A stretch of 64,000 bases of DNA, from contig JAHGAU010000005.1 in the NCBI GenBank assembly GCA_019925105.1, positions 1,054,001 to 1,118,000 of the forward strand, written 5' to 3'. The translations under genes and the position numbers were made by a program. This stretch comes from Niebla homalea. Taxonomy: Eukaryota; Ascomycota; Lecanoromycetes; Lecanorales; Ramalinaceae. Each line of letters opens with the position of its first letter. Position 1 is the first letter of the stretch. Of this stretch, positions 49,164 to 61,299 are shown one piece after another. The notes under the pieces are model-generated. The model was not told the origin of the DNA. It worked only from the letters and a program-made list of their open reading frames with translations, and did not search any database.

Positions 49164-50436
49164 GTAAGGGTGGTGAGTGAGGGTGCAAGTGAGGGTAAGG
49201 GTGAGGGTGCAGGTGAGGGTAATAGTGATCGTGAGGGTGATGGTGAGGTAGATGAGGGTGGTGGTAAGGTGCAGGTGATGGTAAGGGTGCAGGTGAGGGT
49301 AATAGTGATGGTGAGGGTGATGGTGAGGTAGGTGAGGGTGGTGGTAAGGTGCAGGTGATGGTAAGGGTGCAGGTGAGGGTAGTGGTAAGGGTGGTGAGGG
49401 TGCAGGTGATGGTAAAGGTGAGGGTGGTGGTGAAGGGGAAGGTGCGGTAAGGGTATTACCAACAAAAAAAACCGTATTCGTAAAGTCTTTCTGAAGTCAC
49501 TTGGACGCCTAGTTGACGCCGAGTTAACGCCGAGTTGACGCCGAGTTAACGGCACTTTTAATTCAAATTCACTTTAACGTATCTTTTAATAATAAGCTAT
49601 GTTAACTACCCGTTGATACCGCGTTTAAAACTATATGAATTCCCCTAAGGTAGCTTATAGCTAGTCTTTACCAAATTCAAGCCTTCTCTATAGAGTATTT
49701 TGCTATACTTTAACGGCGATAGCGATATAAATTACTTTATACCTTAAGTGTAGATTTAATAGACAGTATAATATAAGTAATATTATATTTATAATAAATC
49801 TATTTATTCGTAAGTAATATTAAATGCCGTTACTAATAATTACGATCGCGATAAACGATTCAATCGTAATAAACGTCCTTATTTATTCATTGGTAATTAT
49901 TTAAATTGAGGCCCTTACCTAGGTTAAAAACTCCTTACCGTAAATTACGTAAATATATCAGTTTATTAGGCCGAGTTTATTCACGATAACGATCTTAATC
50001 CTTTTCTTTATATCTTTAACGATAACGTCTTTAAATATATTAAAGTTAACTTTAATAATATTCATTAAGAAGGCTATAATTTTATTAATAAATAAAAGTA
50101 TCGCTAATGCGCTTATAAGCTGTTTAAGCAATATCTTTTAATATATAACTTAAGAATACCTTAAAAGTTACGTTTTTAAGCGATTTAGCTTAATTATAAT
50201 ACATAAAAATCATGATTATTTCCCGGGTAAATTATAATAATTACTCGGCTTACGCTTTTTTAATATATGATTCTTATGGCCCTTTATTTCTTAATAACTA
50301 TATTTTTAAATAACGTTATTTATATACTTGGGGCTTACTTTTAAACATTTTTATTACCGAGGCTATTAATATCTATAATGTTTTATAGTGGATATATTGC
50401 GATAAGAACGTCGTTTTTTTCTCTTTTTTATGGGTA

Positions 50437-50606
50437 TATTATCACGGTATAGACCATGGGAGGATTCCTTGGCACGGATCGGGCTTACCTTGTTCCGCAT
50501 TGCTTGGCATGCGCATACTTATATTGGACCCATATAGCTAGATACCTATGCATTATTTCATATATACTTTACTTTATCACCATGTATACCGCATTCTCGT
50601 GAGATA
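50437..50606 (+). repeat. Right LTR of V
   Basis: Aligns with 46682-46851; start mutated to TATTATCACGG; end CTCGTGAGATA differs from the left copy, so the exact boundary is uncertain by a few bases. No polypurine tract precedes it (the plus strand is T-rich there), an unresolved oddity. Confidence 0.75.
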
Positions 50607-51317
50607 TTATATTAATATTAAGATTATTATAAAGAGAGTACGTAAGAGTAATATTAATAAAGGAATAGCCTATAGCTCCTGTATCTATAAGGGTAAGGTA
50701 GGTTCGACTTTTTCTATTTATAATTAAAGTATATCGTACTATAAAAGCTTTCTCTATAAAATGGTTATAAGCCGAGCTAATCAATGTTAATATCCACAAC
50801 TTCTTCTCCTCAGCCGCGTTATTGCATATGAAAACTACTTTGGCACCATCCGTAGGGTAGTAATCATGGTTAACCTTAAAACGGTCTTAAATAACAATCT
50901 CCCAATCTTTCTATAAAATATTATTACCTATTTTACCCGTGAAAATAAAGGGATCCCTTATTTTTAATATAAGTTTTTTAGGTCCATTTTCCTTACCGGG
51001 TATATCGGTTTATACTTATTCCCGTAAACGTATATTACTTATACGTATTAATTTGATTATTTTAAAAATATTCTTAAATTAATTATTAATATTAATAGTT
51101 AAAGTGTTAAAGTTTATATTTTTAATATAAAATCATTAAATCTTAATTTAAGTAAGATTTTCGGAGTTATTAATATAAGTAACTTCCTTAATAAGTTTAA
51201 TATTTTCTTTACGTTTAACTTCAAGTTAATCGAGTATTTTTAAGACCTTATTGAAGTTATTTTATACTTATCAAAATAAATAATATTTATTTACGATATT
51301 TTGAACGGTTATTATAT
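50607..51317 (-). pseudogene. gag and protease remnant of gypsy element T
   Basis: Reading leftwards from 51317 the minus strand gives gag sequence (DPFIFTGKIGN, then RFKVNHDYYPTDGAKVVFI). This matches the FxGxxxxxxxW...FxxNxDxxPT type of fungal gypsy capsid regions. An open frame of 76 codons (50569-50799) follows and contains YLTLIDTGAIGYSFI, the retropepsin active-site motif DTGA at about 50676-50690. The frame's last dozen residues are read from the LTR of V. The distance from capsid to protease is too short for a complete Gag, which suggests an internal deletion near 50780. RIP is light from 50600 to 50900. Confidence 0.8.
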
Positions 51318-51528
51318 TGTTAAGCCAGACGTATGCCTAAAGCTTGAGGGTAGTATGGTAATGTGAAATGTATATATAGCCTTAATAAATGGTATATTTG
51401 GTAAATAGACGAATTGGTAAAGAAGTAAAAGGAAAAGTGGGAAGGATAAGTATTAAGTATTCTTATAACTTAATTACGTTAAAGTTACGAGGTAAATATT
51501 AATCTTTATATTATTTCTTATTATAATA
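51318..51528 (-). repeat. Left (3') LTR of gypsy S
   Basis: 211 bp. The start TGTTAAGCCAGACG is less mutated than in the sister, and the end is mutated to TTATAATA. Confidence 0.93.
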
Positions 51529-53599
51529 ATATTTCCTTTCCTTAATACTTTATAGCGTATTCGCTTAAATCTTAACGTTAATAATATTAATATTACCCGG
51601 TAAAAGTCTTTATATTTATAAATAAGAATATTTTAAACTTATAATAATATATATATTTCTTTAAATATATATTTTATTCTTTTTATTATATAATAATATT
51701 TAAGTCGTAATTAACTTACGTTTAAGTCATATAATTATATTAAAATTATTTATTAATAATTTCTTTTAATCCGTTTAACTTCTGGTTAAGCTTTTTTTAC
51801 GGTTATTAAACGAATTACCTATAAAGTTTATTTATACCGTATAAATAACGTTTAATAGAAAGTATTATTTACGATATATTTATTATTTTTATAAACCCTT
51901 ATATAAATTATATAATATTAAGGTTAATAAAGAAAAATTAAAATTAATAAAGTATTCCCGTTATTTAATTAAAAAAACATTATATAAGACTATATACCTC
52001 CGACCTTATTATTTCTATATAATATAACCTTTATATATATTAAACGTATATTTAGATTTTACTTAAGTTAAACGTTTAAATAAATCGTATATTTTTATAT
52101 TACTATTAATTTACTTTAATATTTAAAAAAAACGAAAAATAATATAAAAATATATAAATAAATTTTATTAAATATTATATAAAGTTTTTACGTTTTTTAA
52201 CCGTTATAAAACTAAAGTTTTCTTAATAAGGTATTATTAAAATATCGATATTAATTAAATATAAGCGTAATATAATTAATAATATTAATTATATAACTTT
52301 TATATTTAAGTAATTAATTAATTTAAATCGCTTTATTATGAATATACCCTTATTATAATCTATATATTATTAATTACGTCGTAATTCGGGCTTAATTTAT
52401 TTTAACCTTTTAACCTTAACGTTAAGTTTAAGCGATTAATATACGATAATCCTTTTTTTAAATATAATTTATCCGCGGTAAACGTTAACGGGTCGCCCGT
52501 ATAACGTATTTTTATTTTATTAATACTTTATCCGGCTTTAACGTTTATTTTATAAACCCCTTATTTATTAATTAACTTTAAGTTTTTTTTAATTTCTTCC
52601 GTTATTCTTCCGGTAAGCTTATTATAATTTCATTTCTTTATATTATATTGGACCCCCCGTAGCCTTTTAACGGGTTATAAGTATTTATACTTAAAAGTAT
52701 TAATAAACTTTTAATTATAAACTATTTTATAAAATAATAACTTCTTAAATACGTTTATTCCGTATTATATAGTATTATAAGTTATTTAATTAATTAAGGT
52801 ACGTTTTTAACGTAAAAAGATTATAAGTTTAAATATTAGTTTTTATATAAGGTTTAAATAAATAATAAGTAAATTATAGTAAAGGAATATAAAGGATAAT
52901 AAGTTTAAAGGATTATGAATTAATAATACTTAATATACGTATATAGGTAATAATATTATTATACTTATGCCAAGGTTTTTTTTTTATAATAAAATTAAAT
53001 ACCTTATATTTAAGCTATATACCCTATACTTTATATTATAATTACTTATATTTCTTATTAAATATACTTTATAACTCCTTAATATATTTTAAATTCCTTA
53101 TTAAAATTTACTTATTATAAATAGTTAGAAACCCTTTTTATTTAATTTTATAATATAATTCCTTATTAATTTTATTATAATTAAGTAATTTTTTAATTTC
53201 TTATTTCAATTTATTATTAATAAAATTTAATAATAAATAATTATTTTTAACTTTAAGCCGCTTCTTATATAATTTAAGTAAGGATACGTAAAATATATTA
53301 TATATCCTATAAGTAAATAATAAAATTAAGTAATACGTTTAATATCCAATTAATTTAAGAACTATAAATAAGTTAATAAATTTATATAAAAGTTTTTTAT
53401 TTAATCGCTTTTACTTAATATTTTTTATAAATAATATAATTATATTTTTAATTTTATATTTTTTAAATTTTATACTTATAATTATAAGACTTTATTTCCG
53501 TTTCCTTAATACGTTATTAATACTTTATTATATCGTTTTAAACCGTTAATAACTCCTTAACTTTTTTAATTATAACCGGGACTTTTATTTTATTTAACT

Positions 53600-54700
53600 T
53601 ATCGTTAACCCGCTTTTAAAATATTAAAAAATATTTTATTAAGGTTTCCGATAAAAGCTTATTAATTATAATATTATTACTTATAGAATAAATAAAGTTT
53701 ATAATCTTTAATATTAAAGCTTAATTGTTTTAATTCTTATAATAATATATCTTAAAATAATACTTAAAAGTTTAATTTTATTATTCCGTTTAATTATCCG
53801 TTTAAGGATAGAAAAAAATACTTAATTTACGGAACGTATATATTATATTATATATCTTGGATTAATAAGAATTTATAAAAAGTAAGCCTTAATCGGTTAT
53901 AATACCCTTAAGAGCCCTATATTCTTAGAATATATATTAAAAAAGAAATTTAATTAACTTAAAAATAATAATCTTTTTAATTATGGGAAGTAATCTTAAT
54001 TTCTTAATTAAACGATCGATTTTAAATAAAATTATATTAAATACGTAATTTTATTATTTATTAAATAATAAATCTATAATAAAATTTATAATAATTTTTT
54101 AAAAAGGATATAATAATATTAATAAACTACTTAATTTACTATAAAGTTTATATTTAAAAGCTTTAATTTTTTAATAAATATTATATAAATTAACGTATAA
54201 TTTAATATTTATATTTATATTTTCTTAAATATAAAATTTATTAAGGACTTCCTTAATATAATTACTTTTAAAGTATCTTAAAGTAAGGTTATTATAATAT
54301 TATTTTAATAATTCCTTTTATACGGCCTTTTTAATAAAGATATATAAGCGTTTATTATATCTTAAAAAATTAATTAAATTAAATATTTACTTATTGGTTC
54401 TTTTAAATATTTTACTTATAAACTTAGTACTTTTACGGTTTAAAATAAAAATATTTTTAACTTAAAGCGTTTTAATAAATTTTATTATAGATTCAATTTC
54501 GGGATTATATACCGTTTTATACGTTATTATGATTTAAATAATAATATATAAAATAAACTATTTATAATTAATAGTTTTAATAATAGGGTTAAACTGTTTT
54601 TTAATTATATTATAAATATATATAGCTTATATACCCGTAATATTATTTTTTCTTAAAGTTTAAGGGTTTTTACGTTTTATATAATATACCGATTTTAAAT
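53600..54700 (-). pseudogene. Integrase remnant of gypsy S
   Basis: At about 53870-54060 the reverse complement reads ISLDFIIDLLFNK, then FNIILFKIDRLIKKLRLLPI and EYRALKGIITD*GLLFINS. These are the DFxxxLP, VVVDRxSK and VSDRGxxFxSxFW blocks of the gypsy integrase core with two of the three catalytic acids. Stops are from RIP. The zinc-binding domain should lie to the right and the C-terminal domain to the left. Confidence 0.8.
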
Positions 54701-55779
54701 ACGTTTCTTAAATAATATTAATTATTAAATTTTAAATTATTTTTTTTAAAAAAAGAATAATTATTAACAGTTTATATATATTATTTTTACGTTTATATAT
54801 TGCTTTATTTTAATTAATTAAAGTTTATCCGTAAATTTTTAAGATCTTTTAAAATATAAAATTAATTAAATTTTTTATAATTATTAACTTCTTTTATAAC
54901 GTAAATAATAACTTTAATATTAATATATTAATAAATACGTAATTAAATCGCCGATTAAACGTATCCGCCGGGTTAAAAATACCTAATTAATACTTAATAA
55001 TAAAGTTAAATAAGGTTAACTTTATTATTTATTATATTTACTTACCGTTTAAAATAATAACTTTTATAAAACCTTTTAAGTTATTATAGTCGGTTAATAT
55101 TTTAATCGTATAAAAACTATTCTTAAGGTAATAACGTTATTATTTAAAAGTTACAATAATTATTAATAATTCCTAATTATAAGTTTTATAATTACGTTTT
55201 ACATCTATTATTTTATAAAATTAAAAAATAATAAATCGTTATTATTTATTTTAATATAATTAAAATAGGATATTTATAAAGTTAAAATTAAACGTATTTA
55301 TTTTAATTTTAATTTAAAGGCTTAGGTTAAAGTAACGTAAAATCGGGATATTGAAGAACGTTTTATATAATTCTTTAAATACCCGTTCTGCTATTAAAGG
55401 TTACATAAATAAACCGTACTTTATACCTTTTATATTCCCTTTTAATAACTCCGTTAAAGGAGCCGTTTTTATAAAATAATAATAAATAAAATATTTAAAG
55501 AAATTAATAAAATTAAGGAAGATTTATACGTTATAAAAAGACTTAAGCTTAAATTATAATATAATAATATTTATTTTATTTTTATTTATTATTACGTTTA
55601 TAATCGATATTATAAATCTTAAAAATTTTACTTTAATAATAAAAAATTTATATTTTTAAAAATTTATAAAAAATTTAAATTTTTAAAGCCGCTTTAAAAT
55701 CCGTTTTATATATATTAAATATTCGTTTTTAATACGTGAAAAAATTAAAATATCGTTTAAATATATAACGTAAAATTTA

Positions 55780-56130
55780 TTAATAATATTAAATAACGAC
55801 TTATTAATATAAATTTAAAAAGTTATCGGTATATTTATTAACTTAAACGGTATAATTATATACTTAAAGTAATTATAACGTATCCGGAATATAATTTTTT
55901 ATTTATTATCCGTTTTAATCCGTATATAATAATAAGTATCTTTAAGATTAAATTTAATAAATTTCTTTATTCTATAAAATTAATTTAAAGTTTTATTAAT
56001 TAAGGGTAAAAAATAATGATTCTTAACCGTTACCTTATTTAGCCCCCGGTAATCTATATAAAAACGTAAATTTCCGTCCTTCTTAAATATAAAAAGGATC
56101 GGTAAACCCATAAGATTAAGAGAATACCGT
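55780..56130 (-). pseudogene. Reverse transcriptase remnant of gypsy S
   Basis: The clearest RT in the window. Reverse complement from about 56117 gives [37 protein letters not shown], then KFNLKDTYYYIRIK and FKYIIIPFKLINIPITFQIY. These are the standard PILFVKKKDG...YPLPLIDE...LDLRxAYxxIRI...FEYxVMPFGLxNAPxTFQ blocks of Ty3/gypsy RT. Changes are almost all of the C-to-T/G-to-A type. Confidence 0.9.
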
Positions 56131-56499
56131 ATTTACCCCTTTATTAATACTTTATTTAAATAAACTTAAAGAGCCATTAACTCCGTATTAAATAGGTTAT
56201 ATAAAAGTCCGTATAGCGGTTTAACGGTAATTTTAATTACGTAATTATATCTTATATACGTAAGGAGTTTACCGGTTTTTTCTATTAAAAAAACGTTTAT
56301 ATATTCGGATAATTCAGTTAATAAAAACGGTCTTTTTACGGTTAAATTATAATTTATATAATTCTTAACCGTTCTTAAATTAATTTCATTCTTAAGTAAT
56401 AGGTTTATAATTATTAAGGTATATATTACCGGTTCCTTTTTTAACGTTACCGTAAAAATATATAACTTATTAATTTAAAAAGTTTACTTATTAATTTTA

Positions 56500-58431
56500 A
56501 AGCGTTATTTCTTATTTTTAAAATTTAATTTAATCTTTAAATTAATTAAACTTAATATCTTTAACGTTATTAATAAGCCCTATTTATTTATTACGTATAT
56601 AATAATTTTTATTATTTTTAATTACTTTTAATTATTATATATATAAAGCTTTAATAAATAAATATTATAATAAAATATATTATTATTATTTATTTAAATA
56701 AGCTTTAATAAAGCTATATCTTAAATATAAAATAAATCCTTCTTTATTATAAAGTTTTAATTAATTATATTAATCTTTATTCCCGTATTAAAATAAATTT
56801 TTATATTCTTTTTCTTAATATTATTAAGGAATATTTAACTTTTATTAATAATAATTTTTTTTAAGATTAATAATTACGGCTTTTACGTCTTAACGGAGCT
56901 TTTATTACGGGGTTAATATTTCCTAAATTATTCTTTTTTTTAATATATAAAGTGGATTTAATAACCTTCCGTTCCTTCTTAAATAACGGATAGTTTAATT
57001 TCTTATACCTTTTTATTTAATAATAATAATATATTATATCGGAAAGGTCCGTTTATTAATTTTATAAAGAATTTTGGTTTAACGGTTAACTTATAAAAAG
57101 TTTAAATTCCTTCCTTAAAGATTTATTCTTAATAGTTTTTTCTTTACTTTTCTTTTATAAAGAATAAGTAATTATATTATTAAATTTAAAATAATTTATA
57201 TACGTAATAATTTTAGTATATGTAAAAAAATCCCGTTAAACGTTTATATTATTATATAACGTAATCGTTTTTTAAATTTATAGAATAAATAAGTAACTTA
57301 TTATTTTTTTATATACTTTAAAAGTTAACTTTTTAAGGATATTATTTATATATTAAAGTTATAAATTAATTACCCTTTATTTTATTTTAAACTTATATAT
57401 TAAAATTAAACTTTTATTTTTTTATTAATAAGATCCGATATTAAGGAACCTAAGAAGTTAATAAATCTTTTTTAAATTAACGTAAAATCGGGTCCGAACT
57501 TACGTTTATAATACGTTTATAAGCCCTTAATCTTATTTTTTAAAGGAAAATAAAATTTATATAATACGGATATAATCCGTATTATAATCGGAGTTTAAAG
57601 AGAAAGTTATAAGGGCGTCTTTAACCTACTTTTAAAGCTCTTTAATATTCTTACTTTTATACTTAAGGAATATAAAAACCTTAATATAATTATAAGATTT
57701 TTTCTTAAAACTTTTAATTTAAGTTTTATTTATAATTTACTTATAAATATTTAACGATATAAATTTATAATTAATAACGATTAAATGAAGCGTTTTAACT
57801 TATATTATACGGTTTAATAGCGATTTACGCGTACTTTAAAAGTTTACGGAATGAGCCTTTAATATTTATTTATTTAAATAAATAAATTATTTATAAAGCT
57901 TTACCTTATAAAGTTTAATTTAACGAATTATTTTATCCAGCTCCTTTTCCTTTTACGTAATAATAATACGGAGGTTTTATTCCTCCTTATTATAATATAC
58001 GTTTATAAAGGATATTTAATCTGAAAAAGGAAGGTTTTATTCTAGGGGAATAAACGTAATAAACTCGGATTATTATTTTTAAAGTTTTTACTCTTAAGGA
58101 AAATTTAATATAGACTTAAACCGTACCCGTTTTTATTTATAAAAATGAAATACAATAAACTTGGATCGGGATCTTTAATATTAATTTTTATTATTAATAA
58201 TTATAAATTCCGATTCGGATAAAGATTTAAAAGAGATTTCTTAAATCCAAAAAATAAAAAATATGGTACCTTCCCCTTCGGGTTAAGTTCTTTAACGTAA
58301 AGTATTAGGATCTATTATATTAATAAATATAACTTAAATATAAGAAGTATACGGTTTTCTTCTTTTTTAATTACGTATATAATTTAATATTTCAGATTAT
58401 TACCCTTTAAAAAGGTTAATAATAATTAAAA
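56500..58431 (-). pseudogene. gag and protease region of gypsy S
   Basis: Assigned by position between the 5' LTR and RT. Co-linear with 1300-3255 in Q. No motif was read with confidence. No open stretch of note. Confidence 0.5.
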
Positions 58432-58642
58432 TATTAAGTTAAACGTATACTTAAAGCTTAAGGGTAATATAGTAATATGAAATATATATTTAACCTTAAT
58501 AAATAATATATTTAATAAGTAAATTAATTATTAAAGAAGTAAAAAAAAAAATGGGAAGGATAAGTATTAAGTATTCCTGTGGCCCAGCTACGCTAGGGTC
58601 ACGAGGTAAGCACTAACCCCTATGTTGTTTCCTACCATAACA
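58432..58642 (-). repeat. Right (5') LTR of gypsy S
   Basis: 211 bp. The left part is RIP-mutated. The last 75 bases (58568-58642) are GC-rich, unmutated and nearly identical to 3392-3465 in Q. Confidence 0.93.
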
Positions 58643-58647
58643 TATAT

Positions 58648-59363
58648 TCTCTCTATATATAAAGTTATTAAATAATATAATTATAGAACGTAAATTAACT
58701 TATATAAGTAAAAGTTCTTTAAAGGTAAAATCCGTTAATTTTATGTTATTATTATTGACTTCGAATTTTAAGGTATTAAAGAGGTTATAAAATAAATCCT
58801 TCTGAAAAATAAATTAAATAAGAGAAGGAATTATTTTACATAAAATAGTAAAATTAAAGGGAAAATAAAGTATATTCTTAATATTTAAAATAATAGGGAC
58901 TTAAGGTTTTATCGTTATTTATATTTTAATTTTAATTTTAATTCTGCATTCTTTAATTTCTTTAAAAAAAATTTAAGTTATTTCCTTTTCATAGTATTTT
59001 ATATATAATTAATTACTATTAAATAAGGAAACTCGTCGTTTTTTAATTCTTATCCTAATATATATTATAGGACTCGTTAATTCCGGTAAAAATTAAAACT
59101 CTTAAGGTTTATTTAAAAATAGCTGCGTTTATATATAAATATAAAAAGGGTGAATTGTTATTCTTATAATAAAAGCCTTACTTAAAATGAAATTATAAGG
59201 GTATATATTAATTAAAAAAAGAAATAAAATCAGTAAAAGTATACTTATTAATTAAAAAGGCTTTTTGTTAATATACGCTAAGCTACCTTACCCCTTATAA
59301 TTAATAACCGGGATAAACGAGCCGAAACCCGAGTGTCTCGCTTATGTATTGCCACGCAACACT
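58648..59363 (-). other. Degenerate sequence between gypsy S and copia R, probably the 5' part of element T
   Basis: By position it continues gypsy T to the right of the S insertion and should hold the gag start, 5' untranslated region or LTR, but no motif was recognised. The last 90 bases (59270-59362) are GC-richer and unmutated. On the minus strand they start TGTTGCGTGGC and, about 96 bases on, reach TATATTAACA, an LTR-like pair of ends without a confirmed duplication. Confidence 0.4.
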
Positions 59364-59368
59364 TATAA

Positions 59369-59530
59369 TGTTGAAGTTGAGAGGTGTAAGTTGCTTGATT
59401 ATTACTATGTATAGAAGTAAGACTATGTGGAAAACTTATGCCGCTATCCCACTTAGGTTTAATACGTCGGATTTATTTAATTTAGTCCGTGTTACGTAAT
59501 CTTTTAAGTGGCGATCCTATATATTTAATA
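59369..59530 (-). repeat. 3' LTR of copia R
   Basis: 162 bp. The inverted ends TGTTGAA and TTTAATA derive from TGTTGAA/TTCAACA. The part from 59369 to about 59460 is unmutated. Confidence 0.82.
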
Positions 59531-59539
59531 CTCCCCTTC

Positions 59540-61100
59540 GAACTCTATATATAGCTTATAAATTATATTTACTGAATAACTCCTTTATAGCTTTAACGTT
59601 ATATCCTTTTATATAAGTAACTCGTTACCGTATTTATTACGTAACTCCCCTATATCCTAAGTCGGTAAGCTCCCTTATATAGTTATCATTTATTACCCGG
59701 CTTATTATTAGGTCCGCCGTTAATAAGTATATGGTCCTTAAACTATTAATTTAATGGTTCCTTAAGGCTTAATATACGTTTAAATTACATAAAAGTTTTA
59801 ATAAGTAGGACCTTTATTGATTTATTTATTATTTACTTTATAATATAAACGTATTCGAGATTGACTGTACCAGCGGTAAATTATTCCCGTAGTCAATATA
59901 ATTGGATACCTATATATTTTATCCTTACGTAATATACCGGGTTCTTCGTTAAAGTAATAGCCTTTTAATTATTATTATAGATCATAATAATAAATATGTA
60001 TTTAGATTTATTAAACTATATTTAACTTAATAAATGCTTAAGCTATATAACTTCCTTAATAACTTATATCTGTTTTACGTACTTAGCTTTATAGGTGGAT
60101 AACGTTATAATTAATTGCCGTTTTAAAGATTAATAAATCAATATAGTTTTTACGTTAAAAAAATAACCTAAAGTTAACCTACGGGTAAAATCGGCCGTAA
60201 AATCGGAATCGGTATACCCATTAAGAACCTTAAACTTACCCTTATATATTAGCTAGAAGTACATAATAATCCGTAAATAACGTATAATTTACCTTATATA
60301 TAGTTAATATTATTAAGACGGATTTATTAAAAACCGGTTAATAATTATTATTCTTAAGTTATATCCGGTTATATATTAAGTGTAATATATATTAATAAAC
60401 TTATAGCCGATTAATATTATTATTTAAACTCCGGCTTTACTTAATAGCTTTTAAACAATGGTTCTGGCTTAAAATTAACTTATATTAGTATATACGTCGG
60501 GTAAACTTCCTATTAATTATAATCTTATATTATTTTCTTAATATAAACTTCTTAACTAAAATAAATCGTTCGGTTTTATTAATTCTAAATAATTATAATA
60601 TTTAAATAATAGCTTATTAAATTTAAGTTAAGTATACGGAATTCCTTATTAAATATAACCTTTAAGTCCTGAATCCCTTACCTAAATAAACCGGTCACCA
60701 GAACGTTATCCATATAATAATTACGATCGTACCGGTTTTGAAGTAAAGGAATACGTAATAAACCGTATAAATAAATTTAAAACTTTATATAGCTATAAAT
60801 TCTTAAAACCGGCTATATTATAATCGTAATAATTACTTTAATTTATATAGGCTTTTTTAAGTTTATAGTAAAGCTTTTTACCGTTTTTCCCGGTCTTTTC
60901 TTATATTTTTAATTATTCTATATATATTTCTTCTTTAATAAGACCTTAAAAGAACGTTATTTAAACGTTTATTTACTTTAAATCCTAATTATTAACCGCT
61001 ATAAAAGTAAAGAATATTTTATAGCTTATAGGTTTTACCATTAAAGTAAACGTCTTATTATAATTGATACCTTTTTATTATTTAAAATTACGTATTACTT
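59540..61100 (-). pseudogene. Reverse transcriptase and RNase H of copia R
   Basis: At about 60690-60725 the reverse complement reads YYMDNVLVTGL, the copia RT catalytic block YVDDLLVTG with the second Asp changed to Asn, followed by GIQDLK. Upstream, KLYYKLKKAYIN at about 60850-60880 corresponds to the RLxKALYGLKQSP block. The end, YLLTADLIISRVINDNYIREL at about 59660-59720, matches the TxDxxADxLTKxL tail of copia RNase H. Enzyme role: cDNA synthesis from element RNA. Confidence 0.8.
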
Positions 61101-61299
61101 ATTAAGCCTTATAACGAATTACATTACTATTAACTCTACATTTAAGGGTATAAATCCATCGTTTTTATAATATCGTTACGCCGGCGGGGATTTAACTCCG
61201 CATAATAAAGACTTAAGTATCGTTCTTTTTAAAGGAACCATATTTATTATCTTCCGTTAGCTTTTAATTTATCCGGGTATATTTATTCATTATAATTTC

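Larger units (their letters stand above)
48100..49460. repeat. Compound G-rich minisatellite
   Basis: The plus strand is built from GGTGAGGGTGCA-like units: 15-bp units on the left, mixed 6- and 12-bp GATGAGGGT units in the middle, a perfect 12-bp array, then mixed units. CpA/TpG sites are intact throughout, which marks it as free of RIP. Five overlapping long frames (48126-49555 minus, 48174-49331 plus) result from repeat units that are multiples of three and lack stops. Their products would be pure HPHL, TLTC, APSL, EGAS or VRVQ repeats, so they are not taken as genes. Confidence 0.9.
47912..49589. mobile_element. Element U: inverted-repeat-bounded unit carrying a minisatellite
   Basis: The left arm (47912 to about 48008) and right arm (about 49490 to 49589) are inverted copies beginning TTAAAAGATACGTTAAAG and running through GTTAACTCGGCG-type 11-bp tandem subrepeats. 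Between them lies about 1.4 kb of G-rich minisatellite and a short unique spacer. The arms show some RIP change and the core none. No transposase and no target duplication was found. A second copy of TTAAAGTGAATTTCAATTAA lies just outside the left arm (47896-47918). It could be a non-autonomous DNA transposon (MULE-like arms with subrepeats) or a palindrome made by another route. Confidence 0.6.
46682..50606 (+). mobile_element. Element V: LTR retrotransposon, 3.9 kb, with 170-bp LTRs
   Basis: LTRs at 46682-46851 and about 50437-50606 share a long near-identical stretch (GGACCATGGGAGGATTCCTTGG and onward). The ends form inverted repeats TTATCACG/CGTGATAA. TGGTAGCAATAG at 46852-46863 directly follows the left LTR and serves as a primer-binding site, so it reads on the plus strand. 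A gag-like stretch on the same strand supports this. The TSD is not clear: GGGTA stands before both LTRs, and the right LTR end differs by a small rearrangement. No pol genes were recognised. It interrupts gypsy T between protease and RT. Confidence 0.75.
51318..58642 (-). mobile_element. Element S: complete Ty3/gypsy element, 7.3 kb, RIP-mutated
   Basis: LTRs of 211 bp at both ends (51318-51528 and 58432-58642), TGTTA...TAACA. TSD TATAT at 51313-51317 and 58643-58647. Minus strand: 5' LTR right, gag and protease near 56.5-58.4 kb, RT at about 55.79-56.12 kb, integrase core at about 53.87-54.06 kb. Purine-rich TAAGGAAAGGAAAT on the minus strand beside the left LTR (about 51530-51545) fits the polypurine tract. 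It inserted into gypsy T upstream of its gag/protease region. Same family as Q. Confidence 0.95.

Noticed and set aside
48296..49460. Telomeric or subtelomeric repeat
   Set aside because: Units are GTAGGTGAGGGTGCA and AAGTGAGGGTGC, not the TTAGGG repeat common in fungi, and the array is internal to an inverted-repeat unit.
48126..49555. Long overlapping open frames in five phases (up to 432 codons) rich in His-Pro, Thr-Leu, Glu-Gly or Val-Arg repeats
   Set aside because: They follow from a stop-free tandem repeat with units divisible by three. All phases are equally open, the products are pure low-complexity repeats, and no regulatory context is visible.
46677..50611. A clean target duplication GGGTA for element V
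   Set aside because: GGGTA stands before both LTR copies and not after the right one; the right boundary is rearranged, so no duplication is claimed.
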